A stretch of DNA of 57,480 nucleotides from positions 1 through 57,480 of the forward strand of contig CAKQTE010000135.1 in NCBI GenBank assembly GCA_934276485.1, given 5' to 3'. The notes beneath the pieces were generated by a model. The model had not been told where the DNA came from and ran no database searches. It saw only the letters and a program-made list of their open reading frames with translations. Positions 42,491-51,206 of this stretch are shown here, in pieces. Each line of letters begins with the position of its first letter. The first letter of the stretch is position 1. Source of the DNA: an uncultured Spirochaetales bacterium. Lineage in GTDB: Bacteria; Spirochaetota; Spirochaetia; Sphaerochaetales; Sphaerochaetaceae. The translations under genes and the position numbers were made by a program.

Positions 42491-42517
42491 CATTTATGCT
42501 ACAAATGGTTTACTGCA

Positions 42518-43621
42518 TTAGAAAGCTAAAGCAAGAGATACTTCAAGCTGGTCCTTTGGATTGATTCCAACCTCAGATCCAAACTCCAAATACCTGTAGA
42601 TAGCGCCTAGTTTGATGAAGAATATATCCAGTTCCAGACCAAACGATGGATAGCCTCCATTTAAGCCTACATATAGAGAAAGTACATCATAAATAGTTAG
42701 CTCTGCTCCAAAGTTTGAGTGATAGAGAAGGGCAGAAAAAGAAAGGTCCTTACATAGATTGATTATGTTAACAACATCGTATGAGAAAGCTATTCTCGAT
42801 TTCTTCCAAAAATCATATTTCCATCCACTTGATAGTGAGATTATTGGCGCGCTGTAGCTTCTGGATTTCTTTCCTGAGTTAATATCAATGAAGTTGATGC
42901 CTGTCGATATATCATTTATTACAAGACCAAATGAAAAACCCTTTGGAACTTCAATTATTGTTCCAATATCCGTTGAGAAATTCCAACTTGATGAATTTAG
43001 CTCTAGCTTGGATGAGTCTCCTTTCAATAGGTCTACTACAGCTTCAGCAGATATAGCACTTGAATAGAACACTCCAGATATGTGCTCAACTGCACCAAGG
43101 GATAATGAGACGGAACCAAAATCGAATTTGTGTCCATATCCAAATGAGAATGTTGATTGTAGTGCCGGAATAAAACCCGATGCAAATGATTGTCCTGTGC
43201 TATATAAAGATTCCCTAAAGTGAATTGCAAGTCCAAAGTTCCTGAAAGTTGTTGCTATGGATTCTTCTGCCAAAAGCAAAGGAAATGTTCCATTTAGCAT
43301 TGATACTGTGTCAAGAATTGCATCTACATCCCCATCCATTATCTTGCCAATAGGACTGGATAGGATATCTTTTGCTTGTGTAAGCGACATGCTCAGAGCT
43401 GGTATATCCAAGGAAAAAGAATGCGCATCACTTAGCGCTGCTGCATTTGAAAACAATGCTTCATCCTTTGTAGCTATTGCAAGCCCTGATTCTCCCATTG
43501 CTTTATATCGCATTGTAAGTGGCCTAAGAGACACGCCCATGATCGAGTTGTAGTAGTTGTTTGCAAAGAGAGCCGGAGAGATAAGAAGAAATATAATCAA
43601 AGCCATTACTATTCTTTTCAT
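42518..43621 (-). CDS. Predicted outer-membrane beta-barrel protein
   Basis: A 367-residue exported protein. The signal peptide is MKRIVMALIIFLLISPALFA. The mature chain has alternating hydrophobic residues typical of membrane beta strands, for example FSFGLVINDIS and SFSFGYGHKFDFGSVSL, and ends in a terminal Phe (VSLALAF) as barrel proteins do. The start region with MRYKAMGESGLAIATKDEA resembles FadL/PorV-like barrels (mutated GxA pattern), which is only a suggestion. Its start overlaps the stop of the upstream lipoprotein gene (ATGA), so the two envelope proteins are made together. Confidence 0.7.
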   Translation of the reverse strand: MKRIVMALIIFLLISPALFANNYYNSIMGVSLRPLTMRYKAMGESGLAIATKDEALFSNAAALSDAHSFSLDIPALSMSLTQAKDILSSPIGKIMDGDVDAILDTVSMLNGTFPLLLAEESIATTFRNFGLAIHFRESLYSTGQSFASGFIPALQSTFSFGYGHKFDFGSVSLSLGAVEHISGVFYSSAISAEAVVDLLKGDSSKLELNSSSWNFSTDIGTIIEVPKGFSFGLVINDISTGINFIDINSGKKSRSYSAPIISLSSGWKYDFWKKSRIAFSYDVVNIINLCKDLSFSALLYHSNFGAELTIYDVLSLYVGLNGGYPSFGLELDIFFIKLGAIYRYLEFGSEVGINPKDQLEVSLALAF

Positions 43622-44547
43622 ACTTCTCCTCCAAGGGCCAAATTGATGAGGTCTTTCAGATCAGGAAGTGATAGAGATTCCTTGTATCTGGATGCAAGCT
43701 GATCCATTCCTGCCATTGGATTGATCATGCGCTTGATTATGTTCAACGCAAGGTTATACACACCTTCGATTGACTTGTCTTCAAGATATGAATAAATCTC
43801 ATCCAAGCTTGATTTGTCACTTAGATCAAAAGAGGTTTCTTCATAAGTGTCAGACAATGCCTCGACCATGCTTGCAACGATGTTGGTCGTGAGCTGTATT
43901 CTAATGTAGTCACACCATAGGTAAGAATCTACATTTACATAGTTCTCAAGTGGAGCAAAAAGGTTATTCAGGAATTTTGTTATTCCATCTTTGACGCTAT
44001 TGATGTATGAGTTATAGCTTTCGATCACGCCTAGAGCCATATCTTTGTTCTTTTGATTTATTTCCAAGCCTAGTTCTGCTAGGTATCTTTCTACGCTTTC
44101 ATCAGATTTATCTATAAGTGGAATTGCAGTCAAAAAATCAACAAGCGCCTCTTTTGTTGCGCTCAAAAGTTCTGCATTCCCTTTAAGTGCTAGTGTAATA
44201 TCCTCATTTGTAATTCTGCTAGAGAGAAATGATGATATCTCATGCTCTGTAAAAGCTTTCGACAACAGCCGTTCAACCATATGGTCCAAGGCGCCTTTAT
44301 CTTGTTTTGATATGATTTTCTTTGTGAAAGCATCTGTTGTTGTTACATTGAAAGTGACAGAAGAAGATGTTGAAAATATGCGTACAATGTCAACTTTATT
44401 GTCTTTTGTCTCTACGTTTTGAATTGCTGGTGTGATAACACCAAGCTCTGGCTTCTTTGTTATATTCAGTTTCTGCCAAAGGTTTTCTTCATCGCACGAT
44501 ACAAACAGCAACAGAAGTAGTGGAATCAAAAAAAGTATCTTCTTCAA
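43618..44547 (-). CDS. Lipoprotein co-encoded with the beta-barrel protein
   Basis: A 309-residue lipoprotein with lipobox ending at Cys18 (LFVSC). The mature part is largely helical, with many Leu/Ile/Ser and acidic residues, and has no recognised domain. Translation begins at TTG behind AAGGGG. Coupling to the barrel gene suggests an outer-membrane complex, for example a plug, assembly factor or surface-exposed partner. Function unknown. Confidence 0.7.
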   Translation of the reverse strand: MKKILFLIPLLLLLFVSCDEENLWQKLNITKKPELGVITPAIQNVETKDNKVDIVRIFSTSSSVTFNVTTTDAFTKKIISKQDKGALDHMVERLLSKAFTEHEISSFLSSRITNEDITLALKGNAELLSATKEALVDFLTAIPLIDKSDESVERYLAELGLEINQKNKDMALGVIESYNSYINSVKDGITKFLNNLFAPLENYVNVDSYLWCDYIRIQLTTNIVASMVEALSDTYEETSFDLSDKSSLDEIYSYLEDKSIEGVYNLALNIIKRMINPMAGMDQLASRYKESLSLPDLKDLINLALGGEV

Positions 44548-44659
44548 TCTAAGGTCCCCTTATCCAAATGGTATATTGAAATGAAGAGAGATGCTAGTTT
44601 CTTTGACAGATATCTTTTGGTATCTACAAGGAATAAAGAAAATCGTATAATATCAAAAT

Positions 44660-46021
44660 ATGGATGCATATAGGGAAGAATATGAAAAGTATGAACCGGA
44701 ATTGAGAATTTGGCCCTACGTTTTATTGGGCTTTATCGTTCCATTGGTTCCTTTTGGTTGCAATATAATCCTATTTAAGGAAGGCTATCTAGCTGAATAT
44801 AATTTTTTGTATGAGCTTTTGAATTATGTTATTATCTCGTCCTCGTATTTTATAACTGCGAATGTAATAAGAACATCAAAAGGTAGCTGGGCTCTATCTC
44901 TAAATGGATGTTTCTACTTTATCATACAGCTTATATTCTGGACGTTTTACAAGATAAAAGGAGTTGTACCTTATCCATTGCATCTACCATTTCTAGTTGC
45001 AATTGTTCCTGCGTTTGTATTTATTTTAAGCTATGCGTTCTTTGCAAAGCGTTCACGCTTGGCCGCATGGGGAACATCAACGTTATTGTCGATGGTTTCA
45101 GCACTTTCGATGTTCGCTTATTTCTTTTTATCCAAATCAACTGAAATTGAGAGAACATTCTATTTGGTATATATATCATTGCTATTTGCTTTGTCTTTGT
45201 TTACTTTCTTTGTTACAAAACGCTCTGAAGCAGCTCCTTGGTATATAAACATCGTCCTGATTTTCTTTGTATTTGCATCAATTACAGTTACCCCTGGTTT
45301 TTCGTCATCCTTGGTAAGTGGACATGATGCAATTTTGTTTATATTCAAGACTCTTGGAACTAGCTACTTGATGTGGCTAATGATTTCATTCTGTTTTTTC
45401 TATGCAGGACTTGGAATGAAATCATGCTTCAAAACACTAAAGAAAGAAGAAGATCTAGACGAGCTTGTTACTAGAGTAAACAACAGCGTAATGCCTGATG
45501 AAAGACCAAACTATGATAATTCTTCTAGACAATATTCATTTCCTCCTGCAACCAATCGTTTTGTAGATGAGGAAGAAGAGGAAAAGCCAGTTAAAAAAAC
45601 ATCTGTTGAAGAAGACTTTCAAGAGGATGGAGATAGACGAAGACCTTCTGATAACTACAGACCACGCGATAGGCGAGAGCGCGACTACTATCCTGAATAT
45701 GATGACTACTATGATGATTATAGACCATCTCGGGAGCGCGATTACTATCCTCGTAATAGGCGTGATGATTACTATGATGATAGATCATACCGAGAAGAGG
45801 AACGCTATAGACGACAGCGCGACTACTATGATGATAGACCTTCGCGCTATGAAGATGAGCGTTACAGTAGGCCAAGACGAGAGAGAATAGATAAGCGGGA
45901 TGACTATTATCTTCCTCGTGATGACAGGCGTAGACGCCCTTCCTCTGAAGATAAATGGTATGACCTTCTGAGGGGAGGATTGGACGATTCTTATGATTCT
46001 CGTGATGGCCGTGATAGGTGA
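44660..46021 (+). CDS. Polytopic membrane protein with Arg/Asp/Tyr-rich C-terminal tail
   Basis: A 453-residue protein. The first 260 residues hold about seven or eight hydrophobic helices starting with IWPYVLLGFIVPLVPFGCNI. After an acidic linker (about 290-320, EEEEEKPVKK) the last 130 residues are a low-complexity, mixed-charge tail of RDYY, DDYYDD and RRDR repeats. The tail should be cytoplasmic or outside depending on an uncertain helix count. I know no family with this layout. TATAAT ends eight bases before the ATG and there is no ribosome site. The same kind of tail occurs in the methyltransferase 2 kb further on. Confidence 0.75.
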   Translation: MDAYREEYEKYEPELRIWPYVLLGFIVPLVPFGCNIILFKEGYLAEYNFLYELLNYVIISSSYFITANVIRTSKGSWALSLNGCFYFIIQLIFWTFYKIKGVVPYPLHLPFLVAIVPAFVFILSYAFFAKRSRLAAWGTSTLLSMVSALSMFAYFFLSKSTEIERTFYLVYISLLFALSLFTFFVTKRSEAAPWYINIVLIFFVFASITVTPGFSSSLVSGHDAILFIFKTLGTSYLMWLMISFCFFYAGLGMKSCFKTLKKEEDLDELVTRVNNSVMPDERPNYDNSSRQYSFPPATNRFVDEEEEEKPVKKTSVEEDFQEDGDRRRPSDNYRPRDRRERDYYPEYDDYYDDYRPSRERDYYPRNRRDDYYDDRSYREEERYRRQRDYYDDRPSRYEDERYSRPRRERIDKRDDYYLPRDDRRRRPSSEDKWYDLLRGGLDDSYDSRDGRDR

Positions 46022-46054
46022 AAAATTAATTTTTCATGAATTTCACAAATTGCG

Positions 46055-46083
46055 TTGACACTAAATTTGAATTGTGGTAATTT
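46055..46083 (+). promoter_or_regulatory. Promoter of tRNA-Asn
   Basis: A perfect TTGACA is separated by 17 bases from TAATTT, and the tRNA begins 24 bases after the -10 box. Confidence 0.65.
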
Positions 46084-46107
46084 CTTACATGTTCGAAAGA
46101 ACATAAC

Positions 46108-46180
<73 letters not shown>

Positions 46181-46185
46181 CAGAT

Positions 46186-46217
46186 AGGCAACTCAACAAT
46201 GGGTTGCTTATTTTTTG
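46186..46217 (+). terminator. Terminator of tRNA-Asn
   Basis: AGGCAACTCA and TGGGTTGCTT form a 10-bp stem (two G-U pairs) with an ACAA loop followed by ATTTTTTG, starting six bases after the tRNA. Confidence 0.88.
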
Positions 46218-46243
46218 TCCAAATACTTTCAATACATACTTTG

Positions 46244-46275
46244 AAAAAAATAGCTACGCGTGCTCTGCGTAGCTA
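46244..46275 (-). terminator. Terminator of the diaminopropionate ammonia-lyase gene
   Basis: On the minus strand TAGCTACGC and GCGTAGCTA flank seven bases and are followed by seven T's. It lies 20 bases after the dpaL stop. Confidence 0.9.
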
Positions 46276-46293
46276 ACCAATGAAATGTTTTTA

Positions 46294-47535
46294 CTATTTT
46301 TTAGTTCTGTACTCAATTGGAACTGGATCAAGACCATCCCAGATGATCTGTCTGAAATGCTGAGGGTCTGTGTTTCCTTCTGTATTGATCATGAATACAA
46401 GACTTGTCTCATCCAGTCCTAGTGCTTCATCAAGGTCTGTGTTATCTGCCTGAGTCATGATAGAATACAATGCACCAAGTGGAGCAGCTCCTGACTCTCC
46501 GCTTATCATGAATGGATCACCCTTAAGTGGACATGACATGATTCTCATTCCTCTTGCAGCTGCATAGTCTGGAATCTTTACAAATACATCAGCATTATGG
46601 GAAAGAATGTCAAATGCGATAGGAGATGGATCACCACAAGCAAGGCCTGCCATGATAGTATCCAAGTCTCCCTTTACGGAGTGAGGCGCACCATCATGTG
46701 CTTTCATTGACTCGTAGATACATGCAGCTCTATCTGGTTCTACGATAACGAACTTTGGAGGATCTTCTGGAAATAGTGCTGTATAGAATCCAACTACAGA
46801 TGCAGCTAGAGCTCCAACGCCAGCTTGTACAAAGATGTGTGTTGGCTTCTGGATTCCCATGCCTGCAAATTGCTCCTGGCTTTCAAGTAGCATTGATGTG
46901 TAGCCCTGCATGATCCAAGTAGGAATTTCTGTATATCCATCCCAGGATGTATCGGAAATAACTTCCCAGCCATTCTTAGCAGCATCTTCTGCTGCCTGTC
47001 TTACAGCATCGTCATAGTTGCCATTTACAACTGTTACTTCAGCGCCATAGCGCTTGATAGCATCGATTCTTGCCTGGGATGTATCCTTGTGGACATAGAT
47101 CTTACACTTGTGTCCAAGCTTTTGGGCTGCCCACGCAAGTCCTCTTCCATGGTTGCCGTCAGTTGCTGAACAGAATGTGATATCGCCAACTTTGTCGTGG
47201 CATTCCTTTGATATCAGATAGTCGTATGAGAGAGCTTTGTCGTCAACGCCAAGCTTCTTTTGAATGAAGCGATAGATTGCAAAAGAACCACCCATTACCT
47301 TAAAAGAGTTAAGCTCCAATCTTTGAGCTTCGTCCTTTACATAGATTCCGCCAAGACCAAGCATCTGTGCTAGGTTTGGTAAAGCTTCAAGTGGAGTCAT
47401 CTTGTAGTTAGGAATCTGTCTGTGGAAGTTCCTAGCAATACGAGCTGTTGTGACAGGGAAGAGCTCTCTGGCTTTTCTCTGATCCTTCACCATATCATTT
47501 GAGATAATATATTCGAAATCAAGCTTGTCAGTCAT
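46294..47535 (-). CDS. dpaL: Diaminopropionate ammonia-lyase
   Basis: A PLP enzyme (YgeX/DpaL family, 413 residues) that splits 2,3-diaminopropionate into pyruvate and ammonia. The PLP-Lys region reads LNSFKVMGGSFAIYRF, the substrate/phosphate loops are CSATDGNHGRGLAWAA and VQAGVGALAASV, and the C-terminal Ser/Gly block is SGESGAAPLGALYS. Length and motifs are complete. It is monocistronic. Pyruvate made here could enter fermentation, and ammonia could serve as nitrogen source. Confidence 0.94.
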   Translation of the reverse strand: MTDKLDFEYIISNDMVKDQRKARELFPVTTARIARNFHRQIPNYKMTPLEALPNLAQMLGLGGIYVKDEAQRLELNSFKVMGGSFAIYRFIQKKLGVDDKALSYDYLISKECHDKVGDITFCSATDGNHGRGLAWAAQKLGHKCKIYVHKDTSQARIDAIKRYGAEVTVVNGNYDDAVRQAAEDAAKNGWEVISDTSWDGYTEIPTWIMQGYTSMLLESQEQFAGMGIQKPTHIFVQAGVGALAASVVGFYTALFPEDPPKFVIVEPDRAACIYESMKAHDGAPHSVKGDLDTIMAGLACGDPSPIAFDILSHNADVFVKIPDYAAARGMRIMSCPLKGDPFMISGESGAAPLGALYSIMTQADNTDLDEALGLDETSLVFMINTEGNTDPQHFRQIIWDGLDPVPIEYRTKK

Positions 47536-47718
47536 ACTTTAATGATGGCTTGTTTTATGATAATTTGCAATATGGCAAACAATTACTTTAATCTTTTGAG
47601 GAAAAACTCAAAATAGATGAAGAATATTGCAAATATAGAGATTTGACCCTTGAATAACGAACAAAAGCTAAAAATATTGTTGCATTTTGTTGCATATCTT
47701 GTTTTGAAAGTTTCTGTT

Positions 47719-48180
47719 TCACATCTTATTTGCTTCGATGAAGCTAACAAATTCCTTATGGCTCATCATCTCAAGAAAGATGATTCTACCGTCAGTGAGC
47801 GTAATCTTGGTAATGAGTTTTCTTACAAGTTTTCCAATAGCGCTAGGGCACTTTGTTTGATCGATGCCATTTTTGATGCTTTTATCTGCACTCTGCCTTG
47901 TTACAAGGTCAACGCTGGCAATCTCATCAATGCGCCACGATAGTTCAAACTTTTTGTATTCTTTTTTCTTTCTTGGTTCATACGAAATACCAAGAATGCT
48001 AGGATTTCGTTCGTAGTCTTCAATATTGATCGTTCGACCATCGCTATATAAGAATACTCCATAGTCTCTTTTCTCGCCTCCAAGCTGGGCAAAGAAAAGG
48101 GAAAATGCTTTATAGATAATAGGCGCGCCTAGTTTGTCTTCTCTTTCTTTTATAAATGCCTTTGAATCAATGTAATCCAT
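47719..48180 (-). CDS. Conserved-looking protein of unknown function
   Basis: A 153-residue soluble protein with no signal peptide or membrane helix. Segments include LFFAQLGGEKRDYGVFLYSD and ITLTDGRIIFLEMMSHKEF, suggesting two small beta units, perhaps PH-like, but no family is recognised. The ATG follows TAGAAT by seven bases without a ribosome site. It is transcribed away from the methyltransferase gene and the two share an upstream region of only 92 bases. The gap between it and dpaL (about 180 bases) holds nothing recognisable. Confidence 0.6.
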   Translation of the reverse strand: MDYIDSKAFIKEREDKLGAPIIYKAFSLFFAQLGGEKRDYGVFLYSDGRTINIEDYERNPSILGISYEPRKKKEYKKFELSWRIDEIASVDLVTRQSADKSIKNGIDQTKCPSAIGKLVRKLITKITLTDGRIIFLEMMSHKEFVSFIEANKM

Positions 48181-48272
48181 GAGAATAATTCTAATGTATA
48201 TAAGAAAGACACGAAAGAAGATTTGCTACTATCTATTAATTTTGTCTTAACTTGTATAGAATCTACCTCGAC

Positions 48273-50027
48273 ATGGAAGAATATTTGAAGAAGGATTTCG
48301 AGAAGCTTCTCAAGCATGGTGGGCTTGATGCTCATAGATGGATGAAAGCAACCAATTCCAATGCAGCTAGAGTTTATGATAGAAACCTGGAAGGTTTGGA
48401 ACTAACAGTTGATCTATATGCAACATATGCAAGAGTAGTTGACTACTCTTCATCAGGATACGATGAAGATGAAATCATAGAAATAAAAGACATTGTTTCA
48501 CGATTTCTTTATATCCCACTACAGAATGTAATCTTTGTAGAGAGAAAGAAGAGAGAAGGTAGAGAGCAACACGAAAAGACGGAAGAATCAACAAAGATTG
48601 AAGTTCTTGAAAATGGACTTTCTTTTGAGTGTGAGCTTTCCATGTATGCCGATACTGGACTCTTTTTCGATCAGGTGAATACTCGCGCACTTGTTCGAGA
48701 TAGCGCTATAGGAAGAAGGGTGTTGAACCTCTTTTGCTATACAGGATCTTTCTCTGTATATGCAGCATACGGCGGGGCTGAGAGCGTAAAGAGTGTCGAT
48801 CTGTCAAATGTATATTCCGAATGGGCTAGAAGAAATCTAGAAAGAAATGGTTTCCTAGATAAGGATAAGTACGAAGTCATAGCTATGGATGCAAGAAAGT
48901 TCTTGCAGGAAGCGCTAGAGAGAAAAGATGTCTACGATTTGGTAATCTTTGATCCTCCTGCTTTCTCAAATTCCCATAAAGCAGACACCTTCGATGTGCA
49001 GAGGGACTATCTATGGTTCTTGAGTGCTATCAATAGAGTACTCAGCAAAGATGGAGCTGTTGTGTTTTCTGAGAATTTATCGCAATTTAGCTTTGACAAG
49101 AGTGCAATATCTAAATATTTTAATGTAAGAGAAATTACTAGAGAGGTGCTTGCCCCGGGCTTTTCTGCTAAGAGAAAACAGCTAAGGGTATGGATTTTGG
49201 AAAAGACAGCAACAATGAAAGAAGAGTATTTGGCTGTCACTAATAAGAGAAGAAGAATGGACAACGAACTAAAGGATGAGAGCCTAGAGAGGCTAACCCT
49301 TGCAGATGAGAAGGATTTTGGCAAGGTAGAGAAGAGAGAAAGAAAGGGCAACACAAGAAGCTTCGATTTTGAGAGAAGATCAGAGTCAAGAGATTTTAGG
49401 GGCGGAGAGAGAAGAGAAAGACGCGATACTCATTCCCGTGATCACGAAAGAAGATCAAAAGGTCGCTATGACAGAGAAGACAGAGACAGACGTGATTTCT
49501 CCAAAGATAGAAGAGACAGAAGAAATTCTTACGATAGAGACAATAGAGATAGAAGAGATTACAGAGATAGAGGGCGCGATAGCTACAGTCGCGATGACAG
49601 ACGTGATTCTTTTGATCGCTATGATAGATACGAAAGACGAGACAGATCTGATAGAGACTATCCAAGACGTGATTTCTCAGAGCGTCGTGATTCTTACGAT
49701 AGACGTGATCGTCGTGATAACGATCGCCGCGATAGCTTCCGCAGAGACGACAGAGAGGGCAGAGATAGACGCTCCTATGGTCGCGATGGCGAGAGAAGAA
49801 GCGGTAACTTCCGTTCTCAGGGAAGAGGCGATAATGAAACTTCCAGATTCTACAGGGAAGAAAGAGGTGACAGACGCTCCTTTAGAGACGAAGGCCCTAG
49901 AAAGAAGACATCAAAGCCAAAACCATATGGTTATGATTCTTTCATGGAAACAAAGAACAGAGAAAAAGCAACAGCTTTCTGGCTACAGGGACAGGAAGTC
50001 AAGAAGAATCCTGACGAGGATTTCTAA
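48273..50027 (+). CDS. RlmI/RlmK-like SAM-dependent methyltransferase with Arg/Asp-rich tail
   Basis: The first 325 residues form a class I rRNA (cytosine-C5 or guanine) methyltransferase: SAM-binding VLNLFCYTGSFSVYAA, acidic SVDLSNVYSEWARRN and catalytic region IFDPPAFSNSHKA. The expected N-terminal PUA domain is not obvious. Residues of about 360-545 are almost entirely Arg, Asp, Ser and Tyr repeats of the YDRRDRRD type, and the last 40 residues (from KKTSKPKPYG) are normal again. The tail, about 185 residues long, is absent from usual family members and probably helps bind rRNA or condense. The ATG chosen lies 10 bases after TAGAAT; an in-frame TTG seven codons earlier overlaps that element. 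Confidence 0.85.
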   Translation: MEEYLKKDFEKLLKHGGLDAHRWMKATNSNAARVYDRNLEGLELTVDLYATYARVVDYSSSGYDEDEIIEIKDIVSRFLYIPLQNVIFVERKKREGREQHEKTEESTKIEVLENGLSFECELSMYADTGLFFDQVNTRALVRDSAIGRRVLNLFCYTGSFSVYAAYGGAESVKSVDLSNVYSEWARRNLERNGFLDKDKYEVIAMDARKFLQEALERKDVYDLVIFDPPAFSNSHKADTFDVQRDYLWFLSAINRVLSKDGAVVFSENLSQFSFDKSAISKYFNVREITREVLAPGFSAKRKQLRVWILEKTATMKEEYLAVTNKRRRMDNELKDESLERLTLADEKDFGKVEKRERKGNTRSFDFERRSESRDFRGGERRERRDTHSRDHERRSKGRYDREDRDRRDFSKDRRDRRNSYDRDNRDRRDYRDRGRDSYSRDDRRDSFDRYDRYERRDRSDRDYPRRDFSERRDSYDRRDRRDNDRRDSFRRDDREGRDRRSYGRDGERRSGNFRSQGRGDNETSRFYREERGDRRSFRDEGPRKKTSKPKPYGYDSFMETKNREKATAFWLQGQEVKKNPDEDF

Positions 50028-50032
50028 TCTAG

Positions 50033-50056
50033 GGGAGCTCAAAAGGCTCCCTTATT
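50033..50056. terminator. Short terminator between convergent genes
   Basis: GGGAGC and GCTCCC enclose seven bases and are followed by TTATTTCTTG. It may serve the methyltransferase gene; its right arm reaches the end of the MFS gene on the opposite strand. Confidence 0.6.
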
Positions 50057-51200
50057 TCTTGCCTTTTGTCTTCATCTCTGTTGCAAAAATTGCAAGTGCG
50101 AGGAAGATTCCTAGATATATAGGATAGAATGCAAGGCTTGTCTTTGATGATATGAGTCCAAAGATAAATGGTGCAAACGAAGATCCTATATAGGCAGTTG
50201 CCATCTCAAGACCTATAAGAGACGAGGATGCATCCTTTCCATATAAAATCGGTGTCTGATGGATCATTGATGGATATGTTGGTGCAAAACCAAATCCAAG
50301 AATAAAGAACATTATTCCTAAATATGCATTGCCAATTCTTGGTAGTAACAATAATGCAATAAGCGCAAACAACAGTCCTATGCGGATCATTGTCTTATCA
50401 CCAAGCTTTTCTGTGACAAAACCAGATGTAAGACGCCCGATTGTTATTCCCCAGAACAAGAATCCTGAGAATGTTGCAGCACTTGCCGCTGTCACTCCTC
50501 TCGATACTGAATATGCAGAAGCCCATAGGATGGCACTTGCCTCTAGTGCACAATATCCCAAGAATCCAAGAAGAGCATATATGGCGCCTTTTTTGTTTAG
50601 CGCTTCCTTGTATCCAAGCTTTGTCTCTTCTTTTATCTGGTCAATCTTCTCATTCTGTTTCCATAACGGGGAAGATATTGCGATCAAGATTGCAATCGCA
50701 AGTTGCACAGATGCAACACTTATATAACCAATATGCCAAGAAGCATCATGTGAAAATAGATATGCAAGGACAAAAGGTCCTACTGTTGTTCCAATTCCCC
50801 AACTTGCATGCAGAAAGCTCATCTGGCGTGCTTTGTAGTGAATTGCAACATAATGGTTTAGGGCAGCATCTACAGAGCCTGCTCCCAATCCAAGTGCGAA
50901 TGCTACAGGAATGAATAGATAGAAATTATCCAAAAAGCCAAATAGAAACAATGATATCGCAGTTAGTAGTGTCGATAGCGCTGTAATAGTCTCTGTTCTC
51001 AATCTCTTTGAAATAAACGAGAATGATATAGCACTGACTATAGTTCCAACAGATGTCGTCATCGAGAGTATTCCTGCAAATGAAATGGGAACATTCAAAT
51101 CCAGATGCATCAATGGCCATGCAGATCCCAAAACGGAATCAGGCAGGCCAAGGGAAATGAAAGAAATGTATATAAGTACCAATAGAAGTGTTGAGATCAT
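50052..51200 (-). CDS. Major facilitator superfamily transporter
   Basis: A 382-residue transporter with twelve hydrophobic helices. Motif-A-like residues appear after helix 2 (SFISKRLRTETI) and in the second half (GFVTEKLGDKTMIRIG), and the line GLPDSVLGSAWPLM at the start resembles the fucose-permease-like subgroup. It follows the amidohydrolase gene by six bases and is probably in its operon, so it may carry the substrate of that enzyme. The ribosome site GGAAG is inside the intergenic end. Substrate unknown. Confidence 0.85.
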   Translation of the reverse strand: MISTLLLVLIYISFISLGLPDSVLGSAWPLMHLDLNVPISFAGILSMTTSVGTIVSAISFSFISKRLRTETITALSTLLTAISLFLFGFLDNFYLFIPVAFALGLGAGSVDAALNHYVAIHYKARQMSFLHASWGIGTTVGPFVLAYLFSHDASWHIGYISVASVQLAIAILIAISSPLWKQNEKIDQIKEETKLGYKEALNKKGAIYALLGFLGYCALEASAILWASAYSVSRGVTAASAATFSGFLFWGITIGRLTSGFVTEKLGDKTMIRIGLLFALIALLLLPRIGNAYLGIMFFILGFGFAPTYPSMIHQTPILYGKDASSSLIGLEMATAYIGSSFAPFIFGLISSKTSLAFYPIYLGIFLALAIFATEMKTKGKK

Positions 51201-51206
51201 GCAGCG

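Noticed and set aside
47650..47943. 97-codon plus-strand frame starting TTG
   Set aside because: Mostly antisense to the 153-residue unknown gene on the minus strand, which has the better start context.
49369..50127. 252-codon second frame within the Arg/Asp tail region
   Set aside because: It results from the repetitive GA-rich codons of the tail. It reads as Ile/Thr/Glu repeats, has no ribosome site and runs beyond the real stop.
50441..50914. 157-codon frame opposite the MFS gene
   Set aside because: Antisense of a twelve-helix transporter; the product has no domain and no expression signals.
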